From contig NZ_VKGK01000006.1 in assembly GCF_007197645.1 (NCBI RefSeq), positions 151,402-215,401 on the forward strand: a DNA stretch of 64,000 nucleotides. Reading direction: 5' to 3'. The notes below the pieces were generated by a model. The model had not been told where the DNA came from, searched no databases, and saw only the letters and a list, made by a program, of their open reading frames with translations. The translations under genes were made by a program, and so were the position numbers. This document shows positions 17,883 through 28,302 of this stretch, one piece after another (within the stretch, counting starts at the first letter, position 1; each line of letters starts with the position of its first letter). The stretch comes from Shewanella hanedai. GTDB lineage: Bacteria; Pseudomonadota; Gammaproteobacteria; Enterobacterales; Shewanellaceae.

Positions 17883-19238
17883 ATGAAATACCACAATTTA
17901 ATGTTAGTCTCATTAGCCATAATGAGTCTTAATGCGACGGCTAAAGTGTCACCTGAAGAGGCCAGTAAAATAGGCGATCAACTCACCCCTTTAGGGGCTG
18001 AGAAGGCAGGTAATGAGTCCGGCACTATTCCAGCATGGACGGGTGGCCTCAACAGTAACAACACAGCCAAGAGCGGTGACACAGGCCGACCCAATAACCC
18101 TTTTGCTGATGAAAAGCCGTTATTTACCATCACAGCAAAGAATTTAGCGGATTATAAAGATAATCTCACGCCTGGTCAGTTAGCCATGTTCACTAAATTC
18201 CCTGACTATACGATGCCTGTTTATAAAACACATCGCAGTGTTGCCTATCCGGAGTCTGTCTATCCTCTGATCAAAAATAATGCAGTAAACACAACACTGG
18301 TAGAGAGTGGCTATGGCTTGTCTGACTTTGACACAACCATTCCCTTCCCTATCCCTAACAGTGGTTTAGAAGTTGTTTGGAACCACATCACACGCTTTAG
18401 AGGTGGTTCAGCCGTCCGTGTTGCAACCGCTATCCCAGTTCAAGCTGGCGGTGCTTTTGTCCCAGTTAAAATTACTGACAGACTCGTGTGGCCAGAATAC
18501 TTAGAGGGCGGTCGAGATGCAGATAAAGACGATAATGTGTTGTTCTACTATCTACAAAGCATCACGGCTCCAGCGAGACTCACGGGCACAGCGTTGCTGA
18601 TCCATGAAACCATAGACCAATATAAGGAAGCGAGACGTGCTTGGGTGTATAACTCTGGTCAACGTAGAGTAAGACGTGCCCCTAATGTGGCGTATGACGG
18701 ACCCGGAGCTGGAACTGATGGCCTAAGAACCACTGATAATTACGACATGTATAACGGCTCACCTGATAGATACGAATGGACGCTAAAAGGCAAAAAAGAG
18801 ATCTATATTCCTTATAATGCGTATCCGTTACTCAATCCCGATCTAGAGTATGATGAAATCATCGGCGCAGGGCATCTTAACCCAGAGCATTTGCGTTATG
18901 AATTGCACCGTGTATGGGAGGTGGAAGCGAATGTGAAATCTGATTCACGCCATATCTACTCTAAACGAACCCTATTTATCGATGAAGATTCTTGGGGTGC
19001 TTCGGTGATTGACCATTACGATAATCGTGGTCAGTTATGGAAAATGTCAGAAGCGCATAACATTCAATTTTACGATGTAGATACACCTTGGATGGTGGCT
19101 GAGACATTACATGATTTAGATTCTGGTCGTTACCTGGTGACAGGACTGAGTAACGAAGAGCCTAAATTTATGGAATGGGGTGGAAAAGCCACTCGTCAAG
19201 ACTTTACCTCTGCTGCATTAAGACGTGCTGGCCGCTAG
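17883..19238 (+). CDS. DUF1329 family periplasmic protein
   Basis: 451-residue exported protein, signal peptide at about 1-20 (ending LNATAK). The DUF1329 family has a LolA/LolB-like lipid-binding fold according to family knowledge, and its members pair with DUF1302 proteins. Visible blocks are LTPLGAEKAGNESGTIPAWT near the mature N terminus and the late YDNRGQLWKMSEAHNIQFYD. The start has a strong AAGGAG site 8 bases upstream and follows the DUF1302 stop by 22 bases, so they are cotranscribed. The RND-type exporter that often accompanies this pair is absent from the immediate neighbourhood. It may carry lipid between membrane and barrel; this is inference. Confidence 0.82.
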   Translation: MKYHNLMLVSLAIMSLNATAKVSPEEASKIGDQLTPLGAEKAGNESGTIPAWTGGLNSNNTAKSGDTGRPNNPFADEKPLFTITAKNLADYKDNLTPGQLAMFTKFPDYTMPVYKTHRSVAYPESVYPLIKNNAVNTTLVESGYGLSDFDTTIPFPIPNSGLEVVWNHITRFRGGSAVRVATAIPVQAGGAFVPVKITDRLVWPEYLEGGRDADKDDNVLFYYLQSITAPARLTGTALLIHETIDQYKEARRAWVYNSGQRRVRRAPNVAYDGPGAGTDGLRTTDNYDMYNGSPDRYEWTLKGKKEIYIPYNAYPLLNPDLEYDEIIGAGHLNPEHLRYELHRVWEVEANVKSDSRHIYSKRTLFIDEDSWGASVIDHYDNRGQLWKMSEAHNIQFYDVDTPWMVAETLHDLDSGRYLVTGLSNEEPKFMEWGGKATRQDFTSAALRRAGR

Positions 19239-19272
19239 GAACAGCCATTCCTTCAAGTCTAGACACGCATAA

Positions 19273-19307
19273 AAAAAGGGATATTCAATCAATGAATATC
19301 CCTTTTT
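19273..19307. terminator. bidirectional terminator
   Basis: A 15-bp stem, 19273-19287 with 19293-19307 (AAAAAGGGATATTCA and its complement), loop ATCAA, ends the DUF1302/DUF1329 operon and the convergent YaiL-like gene. Confidence 0.92.
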
Positions 19308-19320
19308 CATTCGCACTAAT

Positions 19321-19866
19321 TTACCACATCAGATCATCTGGTATCACATAATCAGCGTATGGATCATCCTCTTCGACAACTTGAGCTTTATCATCTTTAA
19401 TCCACAAGTAGCCACACCACTCAGGTACAAGCAAATTGACCCGTTCAGCCAATTTATGAGGAACAAGGTAACTCGTCTCATCATGACGTACGATACCCAG
19501 TTGCCCATTTAATAGCTGGCTCTGTAACTTATCATCGACATACAAAGAGAAGATTTTATTATCAAAGGTAAAGTTGAATTTTACTTCAGCATGTTGAGGC
19601 AACTTAATCGCAAGACGTTTAAATTCCGTCACAAGGCCACGGACTTGCCCTTTCTCAGATGCTTCCTCAAAACGTTGCTCGTTAAGCGCCTTATCTTTAG
19701 CCGCTTGCACAATTTTTTGTTCTGCTATCTGTTGCTTTAATTCGGACGAGCCATCATCAACTTTAGCTTTACGATCGCGCCGCTTCTGTGTTGTTGCTTT
19801 CTGTACTTTCTGTTTGCTGACCAAACCCGCTTTGAGTAGCTGATCTTGAAATGCATTTGCCATCAT
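19321..19866 (-). CDS. DUF2058 family protein (YaiL-like)
   Basis: 181-residue soluble protein resembling E. coli YaiL: N-terminal FQDQLLKAGLVSKQKVQKA, a long basic coiled segment (KKR/KRRDRKAK-type), and the acidic C terminus DDPYADYVIPDDLMW that is almost diagnostic. The function is unknown; family notes mention nucleoprotein/polynucleotide association only. Two consecutive ATGs (19866, 19863) are possible starts. It begins 8 bases after the pyrF stop, suggesting readthrough from pyrF. Confidence 0.85.
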   Translation of the reverse strand: MMANAFQDQLLKAGLVSKQKVQKATTQKRRDRKAKVDDGSSELKQQIAEQKIVQAAKDKALNEQRFEEASEKGQVRGLVTEFKRLAIKLPQHAEVKFNFTFDNKIFSLYVDDKLQSQLLNGQLGIVRHDETSYLVPHKLAERVNLLVPEWCGYLWIKDDKAQVVEEDDPYADYVIPDDLMW

Positions 19867-19874
19867 AAACTCGC

Positions 19875-20567
19875 TTAAATCGATTGATGAATAGCCGTCA
19901 GTGCCGCTAACGGATCTGAAGCTTTGGTAATAGGTCGTCCAATGACTAAATAATCAGAGCCTGCAGCAATTGCTTGTGGCGGCGTCATGATCCTGTGTTG
20001 ATCACCTTTGTCAGCACCCACTGGGCGTATGCCAGGAGTAATGAGTTTAAACGACTCACCTAAAGACGCTTTTAACACTTCAGCCTCATGAGCCGAGCAT
20101 ACCACACCATCAAGTCCTGCTCTCTGAGTAAGTTTAGCCAAACGTTGAACATGCTCAAACGCTGGCACATCAATGCCGATAAGTTTAAGATCTGCATCGC
20201 TCATTGATGTCAGTACCGTCACAGCGATCAGCATAGGGGCGTCATCTCCATAAGGTACTAGCGCTTTTTTCGCCGCTTCCATCATCGCAAGCCCACCACT
20301 GGCATGAACATTGGTCATCCACACACCTAGCTCAGCAGCTGAAGCCACGGCCTTCGCGACAGTATTTGGAATATCGTGAAATTTAAGATCTAAAAAAAGA
20401 TCGAAACCACGGCTGTGGATGTCTTTGACTAGTTGTGGCCCAAAAAGAGTAAACATCTCCTTGCCCACTTTTAAGCGACACATTTCAGGGTCAAGCTTAT
20501 CGACTAATTGCAAAGCAGCATTTTTATTATCAAAATCTAAGGCAACTAAAATCGGTTTATTACTCAT
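19875..20567 (-). CDS. pyrF: orotidine 5'-phosphate decarboxylase
   Basis: 230-residue cytoplasmic enzyme that converts OMP to UMP, the last step of de novo pyrimidine synthesis. The signatures [11 protein letters not shown] (first strand), [11 protein letters not shown] (catalytic Asp-Lys-x-x-Asp) and the phosphate-binding end [17 protein letters not shown] are complete. GGAGAG lies just before the ATG. It is separated from lapB upstream by 93 bases, and the lapA-lapB-pyrF order matches other gammaproteobacteria. Length is normal. Confidence 0.95.
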   Translation of the reverse strand: MSNKPILVALDFDNKNAALQLVDKLDPEMCRLKVGKEMFTLFGPQLVKDIHSRGFDLFLDLKFHDIPNTVAKAVASAAELGVWMTNVHASGGLAMMEAAKKALVPYGDDAPMLIAVTVLTSMSDADLKLIGIDVPAFEHVQRLAKLTQRAGLDGVVCSAHEAEVLKASLGESFKLITPGIRPVGADKGDQHRIMTPPQAIAAGSDYLVIGRPITKASDPLAALTAIHQSI

Positions 20568-20660
20568 TATCTCTCCATTAACTTTGCGCTATATTGTTCA
20601 TTGTTCTTTTACTTCATGAATAGACTTTTAACATCGCTTAATCGTAAGGATTAAAGAGTC

Positions 20661-21821
20661 TTACTCGCCATCTAAGCCCCGAATGCGCTTAATGCTCCCC
20701 CAGTTTTTACATGAAGGACAGTGCCAGTAAAGACTGTGAGCGGGAAACCCACATTCACTGCATCGATAGCCTGGTCGGTATTTGATCTGCTGCTCAACAA
20801 GCTTCTCTAACATGGTTAAACTTTCTTTTGCTTGTCCCTCTTCCGCTTGTTGCACGTGCATCTGCATTAAATGTTGGAAGCTCTTCATGGTCGGGTGGCG
20901 GTATAGTCCATCCAAAATCAATTTTTCAGCTTCTTTGTTATCCCCCTGCTCTATCAACTTGTGAGCCAAGTTAATAGCAACACTTGCCCCCGCACCTAGT
21001 GCTAGGGCTTGGCGAAGGTACTCACAATATCCGGTGAGATCCTGTCTTTGCTTAAACGCTTGGTTCGCGATAGAGAGTGCATCCGGCACTAACTCAATAT
21101 CGGCTGACAAGAGCTTGGTCAACATCTCGTTGCACTTAGATAATTCCCCTTGGTCAAGGAATAATCCTGCAAGAGTAAGTATCGCTCTGCCACAATCAGG
21201 GTCTTGTTTAATAGCCAATAACAGGGTTTTCACTTTAGCGCTGTTATCAGTCTCTTCACCCGCAAGTTCACAATAAAAATGGGCAGTATTTTGTCGTAAA
21301 GTTTGCTGACGCTTGCGTTTGAGGGTTTTAATGATATTGATCGCTTTCTGCCAATCCTTAGTGATTTGGTAGATATCGATAAGGTGATCTTCAGCCTCTT
21401 CACTATGATCATCTTGTTTAACAAGGTTTAGGAATATCTCTTCAGCGCGATCGTAAAAACCTGCGGCCTGGTAATCTTTACCTAGTTCCATCATCGCGAT
21501 ATCTCGTTGCTCAGTACTTAAGCTGGGTCTGGCAATGAGGTTTTGGTGAATGCGAATAGAACGGTCAACTTCACCGCGCTTCCTAAAAAGGGAGCCCAGA
21601 GATAAATGAGTGTCGATAGTGTCGTCGTCGACATCCAGCATAGTGATAAAGAGATCGACTGCTTTATCTGATTCATTAGAAAGCAGGAAGTTCAAACCAG
21701 TAAAGTAATCTCGGCTTAGCTTTTTTCGGTCACTACTCTGCTTTTGTCTGACACTTCGACGGCCCATATACCAACCGTAACCGGCGGCAATAGGAAGTAA
21801 CAGAAACAGTATCTCTAGCAT
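20661..21821 (-). CDS. lapB: lipopolysaccharide assembly protein B (LapB/YciM)
   Basis: 386-residue inner-membrane-anchored adaptor (E. coli 389). An N-terminal anchor (LEILFLLLPIAAGYGWYMG) precedes about nine TPR-type repeats. The C-terminal rubredoxin-like zinc site is CSECGFPAHSLYWHCPSC. In E. coli LapB controls LPS synthesis by steering LpxC to FtsH proteolysis. It follows lapA with one base between stop and start, so the two are coupled. All key cysteines are present. Confidence 0.94.
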   Translation of the reverse strand: MLEILFLLLPIAAGYGWYMGRRSVRQKQSSDRKKLSRDYFTGLNFLLSNESDKAVDLFITMLDVDDDTIDTHLSLGSLFRKRGEVDRSIRIHQNLIARPSLSTEQRDIAMMELGKDYQAAGFYDRAEEIFLNLVKQDDHSEEAEDHLIDIYQITKDWQKAINIIKTLKRKRQQTLRQNTAHFYCELAGEETDNSAKVKTLLLAIKQDPDCGRAILTLAGLFLDQGELSKCNEMLTKLLSADIELVPDALSIANQAFKQRQDLTGYCEYLRQALALGAGASVAINLAHKLIEQGDNKEAEKLILDGLYRHPTMKSFQHLMQMHVQQAEEGQAKESLTMLEKLVEQQIKYRPGYRCSECGFPAHSLYWHCPSCKNWGSIKRIRGLDGE

Positions 21822-21822
21822 A

Positions 21823-22125
21823 TTAAGCGTCTACTTCCCGGACTGTTGTGACTTCGGTAGTCTGTGGCTCAATAAGTTGGTTTTTTTTATTCGCAGTGCG
21901 AAGTGCGAGCTTAAGTTTGGCGATGTGATACATCGCAAAAATCCAGCTGATAAGGAACCCTGCGAGGAATACGACGGCTAACACGATAGGTAGCCTGAAC
22001 TCACCCTGAGCGACGAAATAGCTGATCGTCACAATTTGTTCGTTACGAGCACCAAATATGAGAGCCAGAAAGAAAAACAGCGCGACTAACACAGTTATGA
22101 TGAAAGACTTCACGTTACGCTCCAT
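21823..22125 (-). CDS. lapA: lipopolysaccharide assembly protein A (LapA/YciS)
   Basis: 100-residue inner-membrane protein with two hydrophobic spans (FIITVLVALFFFLALIFGAR and FRLPIVLAVVFLAGFLISWI) and a charged cytoplasmic tail. It matches DUF1049 LapA/YciS in size and in its place directly before lapB. It is thought to work with LapB in LPS assembly. Its promoter must lie in 22126-22237, after the ihfB terminator. Confidence 0.9.
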   Translation of the reverse strand: MERNVKSFIITVLVALFFFLALIFGARNEQIVTISYFVAQGEFRLPIVLAVVFLAGFLISWIFAMYHIAKLKLALRTANKKNQLIEPQTTEVTTVREVDA

Positions 22126-22199
22126 GCATCGATTGATTTCTCTTGATTATCCAAGAATTTGACTCAATATACTACTGATACCAATATCTTTAGGCATAA

Positions 22200-22223
22200 A
22201 AAAGCCTCCTTGCGGAGGCTTTT
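22200..22223 (-). terminator. terminator of ihfB
   Basis: A 10-bp stem AAAAGCCTCC / GGAGGCTTTT with loop TTGC, followed on the minus strand by a T-run. Confidence 0.9.
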
Positions 22224-22237
22224 GAAAAAAATGCTAA

Positions 22238-22525
22238 TTAAACGTTTATCGCATCGACACGTTCGCGCAGTTCTTTGCCTGGCTTAAAGTGCGGTACATA
22301 TTTGCCATCCAATTCAACTGAGGTTCCAGTTTTTGGATTACGGCCAGTACGCGGCGCACGGAAATGGAGAGAAAAGCTACCAAAGCCACGGATCTCTATA
22401 CGATCACCGCCTTCTAATGTTTCGGCCATTTGCTCCAACATCTCTTTGATTGCACTTTCCACTTCTTTAGCCGACAGCTGCGACTGCCTCATGGCGAGTT
22501 TTTCGATTAGTTCGGATTTGGTCAT
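22238..22525 (-). CDS. ihfB: integration host factor subunit beta
   Basis: 95-residue DNA-bending protein that pairs with IHF-alpha; acts in recombination, replication and transcription architecture. The start at 22525 ([11 protein letters not shown]) is chosen over an upstream in-frame codon at 22579 because AGAGGGT lies about 6 bases before it and the family begins there. The DNA-intercalating arm is in [12 protein letters not shown] and [14 protein letters not shown] precedes it. It follows rpsA, the same order as in E. coli. Confidence 0.95.
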   Translation of the reverse strand: MTKSELIEKLAMRQSQLSAKEVESAIKEMLEQMAETLEGGDRIEIRGFGSFSLHFRAPRTGRNPKTGTSVELDGKYVPHFKPGKELRERVDAINV

Positions 22526-22566
22526 CCTATACCCTCTATTATCAAGCCCAACACAGTCACCTAACA

Positions 22567-22582
22567 GGGGTGCAAGCACCCC
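22567..22582 (-). repeat. GC-rich hairpin between rpsA and ihfB
   Basis: GGGGTGC-TT-GCACCCC on the minus strand, 18 bases after the rpsA stop and not followed by a T-run. It may pause or attenuate readthrough into ihfB, or protect the rpsA mRNA end. Confidence 0.45.
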
Positions 22583-22599
22583 AGAACTTCAGGCGAATA

Positions 22600-24270
22600 T
22601 TACTTACGAGCCGCTTTGAATGCTTCAGCCATAGCTGAGCTCATTACGTCGTCTTCTTGCTTGGTATTCAAGCTAGCCATAGCTTCTTTTTCGTCAGCTT
22701 CATCTTTCGCTTTGATAGATAGGCTAATTGTACGGTTCTTACGGTCAACACCCATGAACTTAGATTCAACAGCGTCGCCTACAGAGTAAACTGTAGATGC
22801 ATCTTCGATACGCTCGCGAGAGATATCAGATACACGTAGGTAACCTTCAACAGTTTCAGCTAGTTCAATAGTAACGCCTTTAGCGTCTACTGCAGTCACT
22901 GTACCATTTACAATAGCACCTTTCTTCTTATCTGCAAGATAAGCATTGAACGGATCGTCTTCAGTTTGCTTAACGCCTAAGCTGATACGCTCACGTTCTG
23001 GGTCAACAGAAAGAACAACTGCGTTGATCTCGTCGCCCTTCTTGTATTCAGCAACAGCTTCTTCGCCAGTACCATTCCAAGAGATATCAGAAAGGTGAAC
23101 TAGACCGTCGATGCCGCCGTCTAGACCGATGAAGATACCGAAGTCAGTGATTGACTTGATCTTACCAGTAACCTTGTCGCCTTTAGCGAAACGATCTGCG
23201 AAGTCATCCCATGGGTTAACTTTACACTGCTTAAGACCTAGAGAAATACGACGACGCTCTTCATCGATGTCAAGAACTAGAACTTCAACTTCATCACCTA
23301 GGTTAACAACCTTTGATGGGTGGATGTTCTTGTTAGTCCAATCCATTTCAGAAACGTGAACAAGACCTTCAACGCCTTCTTCGATTTCAACGAAACAACC
23401 GTAGTCAGTTAGGTTAGTTACGCGACCAGTCAAACGTGTGTTTTCTGGGTAGCGCTTGCTGATTTCTAACCATGGATCTTCGCCAAGTTGCTTAAGACCT
23501 AGTGATACGCGTGTACGCTCACGGTCATACTTAAGAACTTTAACGTTGATTTCGTCACCAACATTAACGATTTCTGATGGGTGCTTAACGCGCTTCCAAG
23601 CCATATCAGTGATATGTAGAAGACCATCAACGCCACCAAGATCAACGAATGCACCGTAGTCAGTAAGGTTCTTAACGATACCTTTAACCGCTTGACCTTC
23701 TTGAAGGTTCTCAAGAAGAGCATCACGCTCTGCGCTGCTTTCAGATTCGATAACTGCACGACGAGAAACAACAACGTTGTTACGCTTCTGGTCAAGCTTG
23801 ATAACTTTGAATTCTAATTCTTTGTTTTCTAGGTGAGCGGTATCGCGAACAGGGCGAACGTCAACTAGAGAACCAGGTAGGAATGCACGGATACCGTTTA
23901 ATTCAACAGTGAAACCGCCTTTAACCTTACCATTGATGATACCGATTACAGTTTCAGCATCTTCGTACGCTTTTTCTAGAACGATCCAAGCTTCGTGACG
24001 CTTAGCTTTTTCGCGAGACAATTGAGTCTCACCGAAGCCATCTTCAACAGAGTCAAGCGCTACGTGCACAGTGTCACCAACAGAGATTTCAAGTTCGCCA
24101 GCAGCGTTCTTGAATTGTTCAGCTGGGATTGGGCTTTCTGACTTAAGACCCGCGTCAACTAGTACCATACCGTTTTTAATCGATACAACGACACCAGTTA
24201 CGATAGAACCAGGGCGGAACTCAAGTTCATTTAGGGATTGTTCAAATAGATCAGCAAAAGATTCAGTCAT
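22600..24270 (-). CDS. rpsA: 30S ribosomal protein S1
   Basis: 556-residue S1 with six OB-fold S1 repeats, the usual proteobacterial layout. Repeats 3-6 show the typical pattern, for example [20 protein letters not shown] and [20 protein letters not shown], each followed by a basic [12 protein letters not shown] end. S1 brings mRNAs with weak ribosome-binding sites to the 30S subunit. The sequence before its own ATG lacks a strong Shine-Dalgarno, in line with the self-regulated rpsA leader known from E. coli. It lies downstream of cmk, which is the conserved order. Confidence 0.97.
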   Translation of the reverse strand: MTESFADLFEQSLNELEFRPGSIVTGVVVSIKNGMVLVDAGLKSESPIPAEQFKNAAGELEISVGDTVHVALDSVEDGFGETQLSREKAKRHEAWIVLEKAYEDAETVIGIINGKVKGGFTVELNGIRAFLPGSLVDVRPVRDTAHLENKELEFKVIKLDQKRNNVVVSRRAVIESESSAERDALLENLQEGQAVKGIVKNLTDYGAFVDLGGVDGLLHITDMAWKRVKHPSEIVNVGDEINVKVLKYDRERTRVSLGLKQLGEDPWLEISKRYPENTRLTGRVTNLTDYGCFVEIEEGVEGLVHVSEMDWTNKNIHPSKVVNLGDEVEVLVLDIDEERRRISLGLKQCKVNPWDDFADRFAKGDKVTGKIKSITDFGIFIGLDGGIDGLVHLSDISWNGTGEEAVAEYKKGDEINAVVLSVDPERERISLGVKQTEDDPFNAYLADKKKGAIVNGTVTAVDAKGVTIELAETVEGYLRVSDISRERIEDASTVYSVGDAVESKFMGVDRKNRTISLSIKAKDEADEKEAMASLNTKQEDDVMSSAMAEAFKAARK

Positions 24271-24372
24271 GTTTAAGTTACTTTCTTTAATAAACCACTG
24301 TCCATCCTAGACGTGGAGTCAGTAAAATTATTCGCATCATCCATGTTACGAATAGTAAAGCGAAAGCCGGAA

Positions 24373-25065
24373 TTAGCTCTCGCTAGATAATTTAGTTTCA
24401 ATATGTCTCAATGCAAGATTGAGCACTTCTTCAATTCCGATCCCAGAGGTATCGATGATTAACGCATCCTCAGCAGGCACCAATGGGGCAACACTGCGAT
24501 TCATATCGCGATCATCACGCTCTTTTATCTCATTTAAAAGCTGATCGATATTAACATCGAAGCCCTTGTCCTGCAACTGATTATAGCGTCTTTGAGCCCT
24601 TTCTTCAGCTGAGGCAGTTAAATAAAGTTTCACTGGCGCATTCGGGAATACAATCGTCCCCATATCGCGGCCATCAGCGATTAAACCTGGGGTTTCTTTA
24701 AAAGCCCTTTGACGTCGCAGTAAGGCTTCTCTTACTCTCGGAAATGCCGCCACTTTAGAGGCTGCATTAGAACACTCTGGACTGCGGATATCCCCAGATA
24801 CATCCTCACCTTCAAGTACAACTTTAATGCCTTTGTTAACTTGGCTCGTAATAAACTGCACGTCCAGGTGCGCGGCGAGTAAAGTTAAAGAATTCTCATT
24901 GTCAAGCTCCACATGATGGTGAATTGCAGCTAAAGCTAAGACACGGTATATCGCACCACTGTCTAATAATTTCCAACCTAAACGTTGAGCGAGTAATTGG
25001 CTGATTGTACCTTTCCCAGCACCGCTAGGGCCGTCAATCGTGACTACAGGAGCCCGTTCTGACAT
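24373..25065 (-). CDS. cmk: cytidylate kinase
   Basis: 230-residue (d)CMP kinase, which makes CDP/dCDP for nucleotide recycling. P-loop GPSGAGKGT at about 12-20; [18 protein letters not shown] and [17 protein letters not shown] carry substrate-binding arginines and aspartates. The ATG at 25065 is chosen since GGAG lies 7 bases upstream; the alternative GTG at 25077 would overlap that site. It leads the cmk-rpsA-ihfB block, with a stringent-type promoter upstream. Confidence 0.95.
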   Translation of the reverse strand: MSERAPVVTIDGPSGAGKGTISQLLAQRLGWKLLDSGAIYRVLALAAIHHHVELDNENSLTLLAAHLDVQFITSQVNKGIKVVLEGEDVSGDIRSPECSNAASKVAAFPRVREALLRRQRAFKETPGLIADGRDMGTIVFPNAPVKLYLTASAEERAQRRYNQLQDKGFDVNIDQLLNEIKERDDRDMNRSVAPLVPAEDALIIDTSGIGIEEVLNLALRHIETKLSSES

Positions 25066-25170
25066 AAATTTCTCCACAGTAAAATCCGTCTTCCCTAAGA
25101 TTTTTTAAATGAAATTTTTTAAAAATGAGTTAGCTCTCAAAGTCCGGTAAAATTTCTCATAACGAAAATT

Positions 25171-25186
25171 GAGCGCGCGCATTATA
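25171..25186 (-). promoter_or_regulatory. candidate cmk-rpsA promoter with GC-rich discriminator
   Basis: On the minus strand TATAAT (25186-25181) is followed at once by GCGCGCGCTC, a GC-rich discriminator typical of stringently controlled ribosomal promoters. No convincing -35 is visible at 17 bases; TTGCCG lies 20 bases upstream. Confidence 0.45.
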
Positions 25187-25322
25187 AACTATTTGATAAC
25201 AGAAAGCGGCAAGTATTTGCATTCATGTTCAGCAAGAGAATAGGAAATTTGCAAGGAAAAGTGTTTCAGGCTAAATAATTTCAGCCTGAAACTTAACGAG
25301 GATAGCTTTTATACAGCCGTGA

Positions 25323-26609
25323 CTAATTTTGAGTGGATAACGCTACAAACTGCTTAAAATAATCAGGAAATGTTTTTGAGGTACAATCAGGATCATTAAT
25401 CGTGATACCACATTCGGCAAAGGCAAGCATGGAAAAGCACATGGCCATACGATGATCGTTATAGGTATCGATATCCGCCGTGTTAGGTGCATTAGGTGGC
25501 GTGACACTGATGTAGTCATGGCCTTCATCTACAATCGCCCCAACTTTACGTAATTCAGTGGCCATGGCCGCAAGTCGATCCGTCTCTTTAATGCGCCAAT
25601 TGTAGATATTACGAATATGGGTGGTGCCTGTGGCAAACAGAGCAGTGGTTGCGATGGTCATTGCGGCATCAGGAATGTGATTCATATCCAAATCAACGGC
25701 ATGTAACTTTGACACTCGAGAGATAATGTAATCGTCCCCCCACTCAATTTCTGCGCCCATTTTTTCTAACACATCGGCAAATTTAACATCACCTTGAATG
25801 CTTAAACGCCCCACTCCCGTGACTTTCACTTCACCACCTTTAATGGCGCCAGCTGCTAAAAAATAGGACGCAGATGATGCGTCACCTTCTACCAGCACTT
25901 TCCCCGGCGACACATAGGTTTGACCCGATTTTATTTCAAAACGACCATAGGCATGATTTATCACCTCAACGCCAAATTGAGCCATCAACGCAATAGTAAT
26001 GTCGATATAAGGTTTAGAGACCAACTCACCTTTAATCTTGATATTGACATCACCTTTAGCCAGCGGTGCCACCATGAGTAGCGCAGTGAGAAACTGACTC
26101 GACAGATCCCCCGCGATTTCAACATCACCTGCGTTTAATCCCGTTGCCTTAATGGTCAATGGCGGGAAGCCGTCATTCTTCAGATAATTAACTTCAGCGC
26201 CTAATTGCCTTAATGCATCAACTAAGTCACCAATTGGGCGTTCCTCCATACGAGGCTCCCCCGTTAACGTGAACTCGCCTTCACCTAAGGTCAAAGCTGC
26301 ACATAAAGGTCGCATTGCTGTACCAGCATTACCTAAAAATAGGGTTTGTGCCATTTCTGAATTAAGTGGAGCACCCAGACCATCGAGCTCACAGACCGTT
26401 TTATCATCTGACAGTCGATAATTCACACCAAGCTGTTTTAATGACGCTAACATATAGCGAATATCATCTGAATCTAATAGGTTAGTGAGAGTCGTGGTCC
26501 CCTTCGCTAATGTGGCAAGTAAGAGTGCGCGATTGGAGATACTCTTAGATCCTGGGATATTGATCGTTCCCTGTACTTTACTGATGGTCTCGAGACGTAG
26601 TTGCTTCAT
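25323..26609 (-). CDS. aroA: 3-phosphoshikimate 1-carboxyvinyltransferase (EPSP synthase)
   Basis: 428-residue shikimate-pathway enzyme joining PEP to shikimate-3-phosphate. Marker blocks: [17 protein letters not shown] near the N terminus, [28 protein letters not shown] (PEP-binding arginines), and the C-terminal [12 protein letters not shown]. Length is as in E. coli (427). It is about 250 bases from the cmk start, so it may have its own terminator and cmk its own promoter. Opposite-strand neighbour is the aminotransferase gene. Confidence 0.96.
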   Translation of the reverse strand: MKQLRLETISKVQGTINIPGSKSISNRALLLATLAKGTTTLTNLLDSDDIRYMLASLKQLGVNYRLSDDKTVCELDGLGAPLNSEMAQTLFLGNAGTAMRPLCAALTLGEGEFTLTGEPRMEERPIGDLVDALRQLGAEVNYLKNDGFPPLTIKATGLNAGDVEIAGDLSSQFLTALLMVAPLAKGDVNIKIKGELVSKPYIDITIALMAQFGVEVINHAYGRFEIKSGQTYVSPGKVLVEGDASSASYFLAAGAIKGGEVKVTGVGRLSIQGDVKFADVLEKMGAEIEWGDDYIISRVSKLHAVDLDMNHIPDAAMTIATTALFATGTTHIRNIYNWRIKETDRLAAMATELRKVGAIVDEGHDYISVTPPNAPNTADIDTYNDHRMAMCFSMLAFAECGITINDPDCTSKTFPDYFKQFVALSTQN

Positions 26610-27049
26610 TAAATAACTTCTTTATTATTGCGGGACAAACAACCCACAGGTTAGCAATAGATGTTCATGGCAAACAGACTGGACTAGCACCATCACGACA
26701 AAATGGTGTTCCGTTTAACCGATGTTTGAACTTCGTAGTTCTAAATTTACTGATCCAGCGTCACTATTCAACACTTTTTTGTGATTTTATGGACTTCAAT
26801 GCCAATTTCTATTCAAAGAGGCATATTTCGATGAAAAATAGCCATATTTATGCCTTTAAATTGAGGTATGTCTAATTAACAATTAAATGCGTTTTGTAGA
26901 GTGGAATGAAAACATGCCAGATAAATTGTTTTATCATTTCGCTCCATACACTATTGCTCAGCAAGGGAATTAAGTTACTCTAAAGTGATGGAGTAATACC
27001 AGCCAGTGGCTAATCAAGTCATAAAAACTAAAATAAGGGTAATGAAGCT
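26610..27049. other. divergent intergenic region aroA / aminotransferase
   Basis: The 440 bases contain an imperfect inverted repeat at about 26902-26946 (GAATGAAAACA against TGTTTTATCATTTC). No TyrR box or riboswitch is recognised. Confidence 0.45.
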
Positions 27050-28255
27050 ATGTTCGACACACTCACCGCTATGCCTTCCGATCCAATCCTTGGATTAATG
27101 ACCAAGTACCGTGAAGATCCCCGTGCTAATAAGGTAGATTTAGGCGTTGGCGTTTATAAAGATGAATTAGGCCATACCCCAATTTTAGCCTGTGTGAAAA
27201 AAGCGGAACAATATCGTATAGATACCGAGGAAACCAAAGTTTACATCGGCCCGACAGGATCTGCCGACTTTAACGCCCTCTTGAGCGAGCTCGCTTTTGG
27301 CAAAAGTAACCCAGCTTTATTGGCCAATCGTATTCGCACTGTATCCACTCCTGGCGGTACCGGTGCCCTTCGTGTTGCGGCGGACTTCATTAAACGCGCA
27401 AGTCGAAGCACTAAAAGCGGTGAAGCGGTTATTTGGGTCAGCGATCCAACTTGGGCAAATCACACTGGACTATTTGAAGCGGCCGGTATTACGGTTAAAA
27501 CCTACCCTTATTACGATTACGACAGCAAAAGTCTCAAGTTTGATGAGATGAAGGCAACACTGGCTAATGTCGGTCCCGACGATGTCGTGCTACTGCACGC
27601 ATGCTGCCATAACCCAAGCGGGATGGATCTAAGCACTCAACAGTGGGATCAGATCATTGAGCTTACCAAAGAACAAGGTTTCACCCCGCTTATCGATATG
27701 GCTTACCAAGGTTTTGGTGATGGTGTAGATGAAGATGCCTATGGCGTCCGTAAAATGGCTGCTGCAGTCGACAATATGATTCTGTGTAGCTCGTGCTCAA
27801 AAAACTTCGGCTTGTACAGAGAACGTATCGGTGCCTGCTCTATCATAGGAAAAGATGCCGCTTCTGTGAATGTGGCCTTCTCAGTATTACTTTATGTTGT
27901 TCGTTGCATCTACTCTATGCCACCTGCTCACGGTGCAGCTATTGTGGAAACCATTTTAGGTTCACAAGAACTAAAACAAGAGTGGTTAGACGAACTCAAA
28001 GTGATGAGAGACAGGATTAATGGCAATCGAGCCATGTTAGTGAACAAATTGAAAGAAAAAGGCGTAACACGTAACTTTGACTTTATCGCTCAGCAAAAAG
28101 GAATGTTTTCTTTCCTAGGCGTTAATGCTCAGCAGGTGGATTTACTGCAGCAAGACTACGGGATCTATATGGTTGATTCTAGCCGTATCAGTATCGCGGG
28201 TATTGGTTTAGCCAATGTCGATTACTTGGCAGAGTCTATAGCTAAAGTGCTTTAA
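27050..28255 (+). CDS. aspartate/aromatic amino acid aminotransferase (class I, AspC/TyrB type)
   Basis: 401-residue PLP enzyme of the AspC/TyrB family that transfers amino groups between glutamate and oxaloacetate or aromatic keto acids. Visible are PGGTGALRVAADFIKRA, the cofactor-contact stretch HACCHNPSGMDL, IDMAYQGFGDG, and the PLP lysine in SCSKNFGLYRERIG. Arg in SSRISIAGI is the expected carboxylate binder. Sequence alone does not separate AspC from TyrB; the position beside aroA and serC suits a role in amino acid synthesis. It ends at a terminator before convergent serC. Confidence 0.92.
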   Translation: MFDTLTAMPSDPILGLMTKYREDPRANKVDLGVGVYKDELGHTPILACVKKAEQYRIDTEETKVYIGPTGSADFNALLSELAFGKSNPALLANRIRTVSTPGGTGALRVAADFIKRASRSTKSGEAVIWVSDPTWANHTGLFEAAGITVKTYPYYDYDSKSLKFDEMKATLANVGPDDVVLLHACCHNPSGMDLSTQQWDQIIELTKEQGFTPLIDMAYQGFGDGVDEDAYGVRKMAAAVDNMILCSSCSKNFGLYRERIGACSIIGKDAASVNVAFSVLLYVVRCIYSMPPAHGAAIVETILGSQELKQEWLDELKVMRDRINGNRAMLVNKLKEKGVTRNFDFIAQQKGMFSFLGVNAQQVDLLQQDYGIYMVDSSRISIAGIGLANVDYLAESIAKVL

Positions 28256-28264
28256 GCATTATAT

Positions 28265-28299
28265 AAGGCTCCTAGGTTTGAATTTCTAGGAGCCTTTTT
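28265..28299 (+). terminator. terminator of aminotransferase gene
   Basis: An 11-bp stem AAGGCTCCTAG (28265-28275) / CTAGGAGCCTT (28286-28296) with a 10-base loop, followed by T residues. Confidence 0.88.
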
Positions 28300-28302
28300 C
28301 AT

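Noticed and set aside
22275..22619. 114-codon frame antisense to ihfB and the rpsA end
   Set aside because: A shadow of conserved genes on the other strand.
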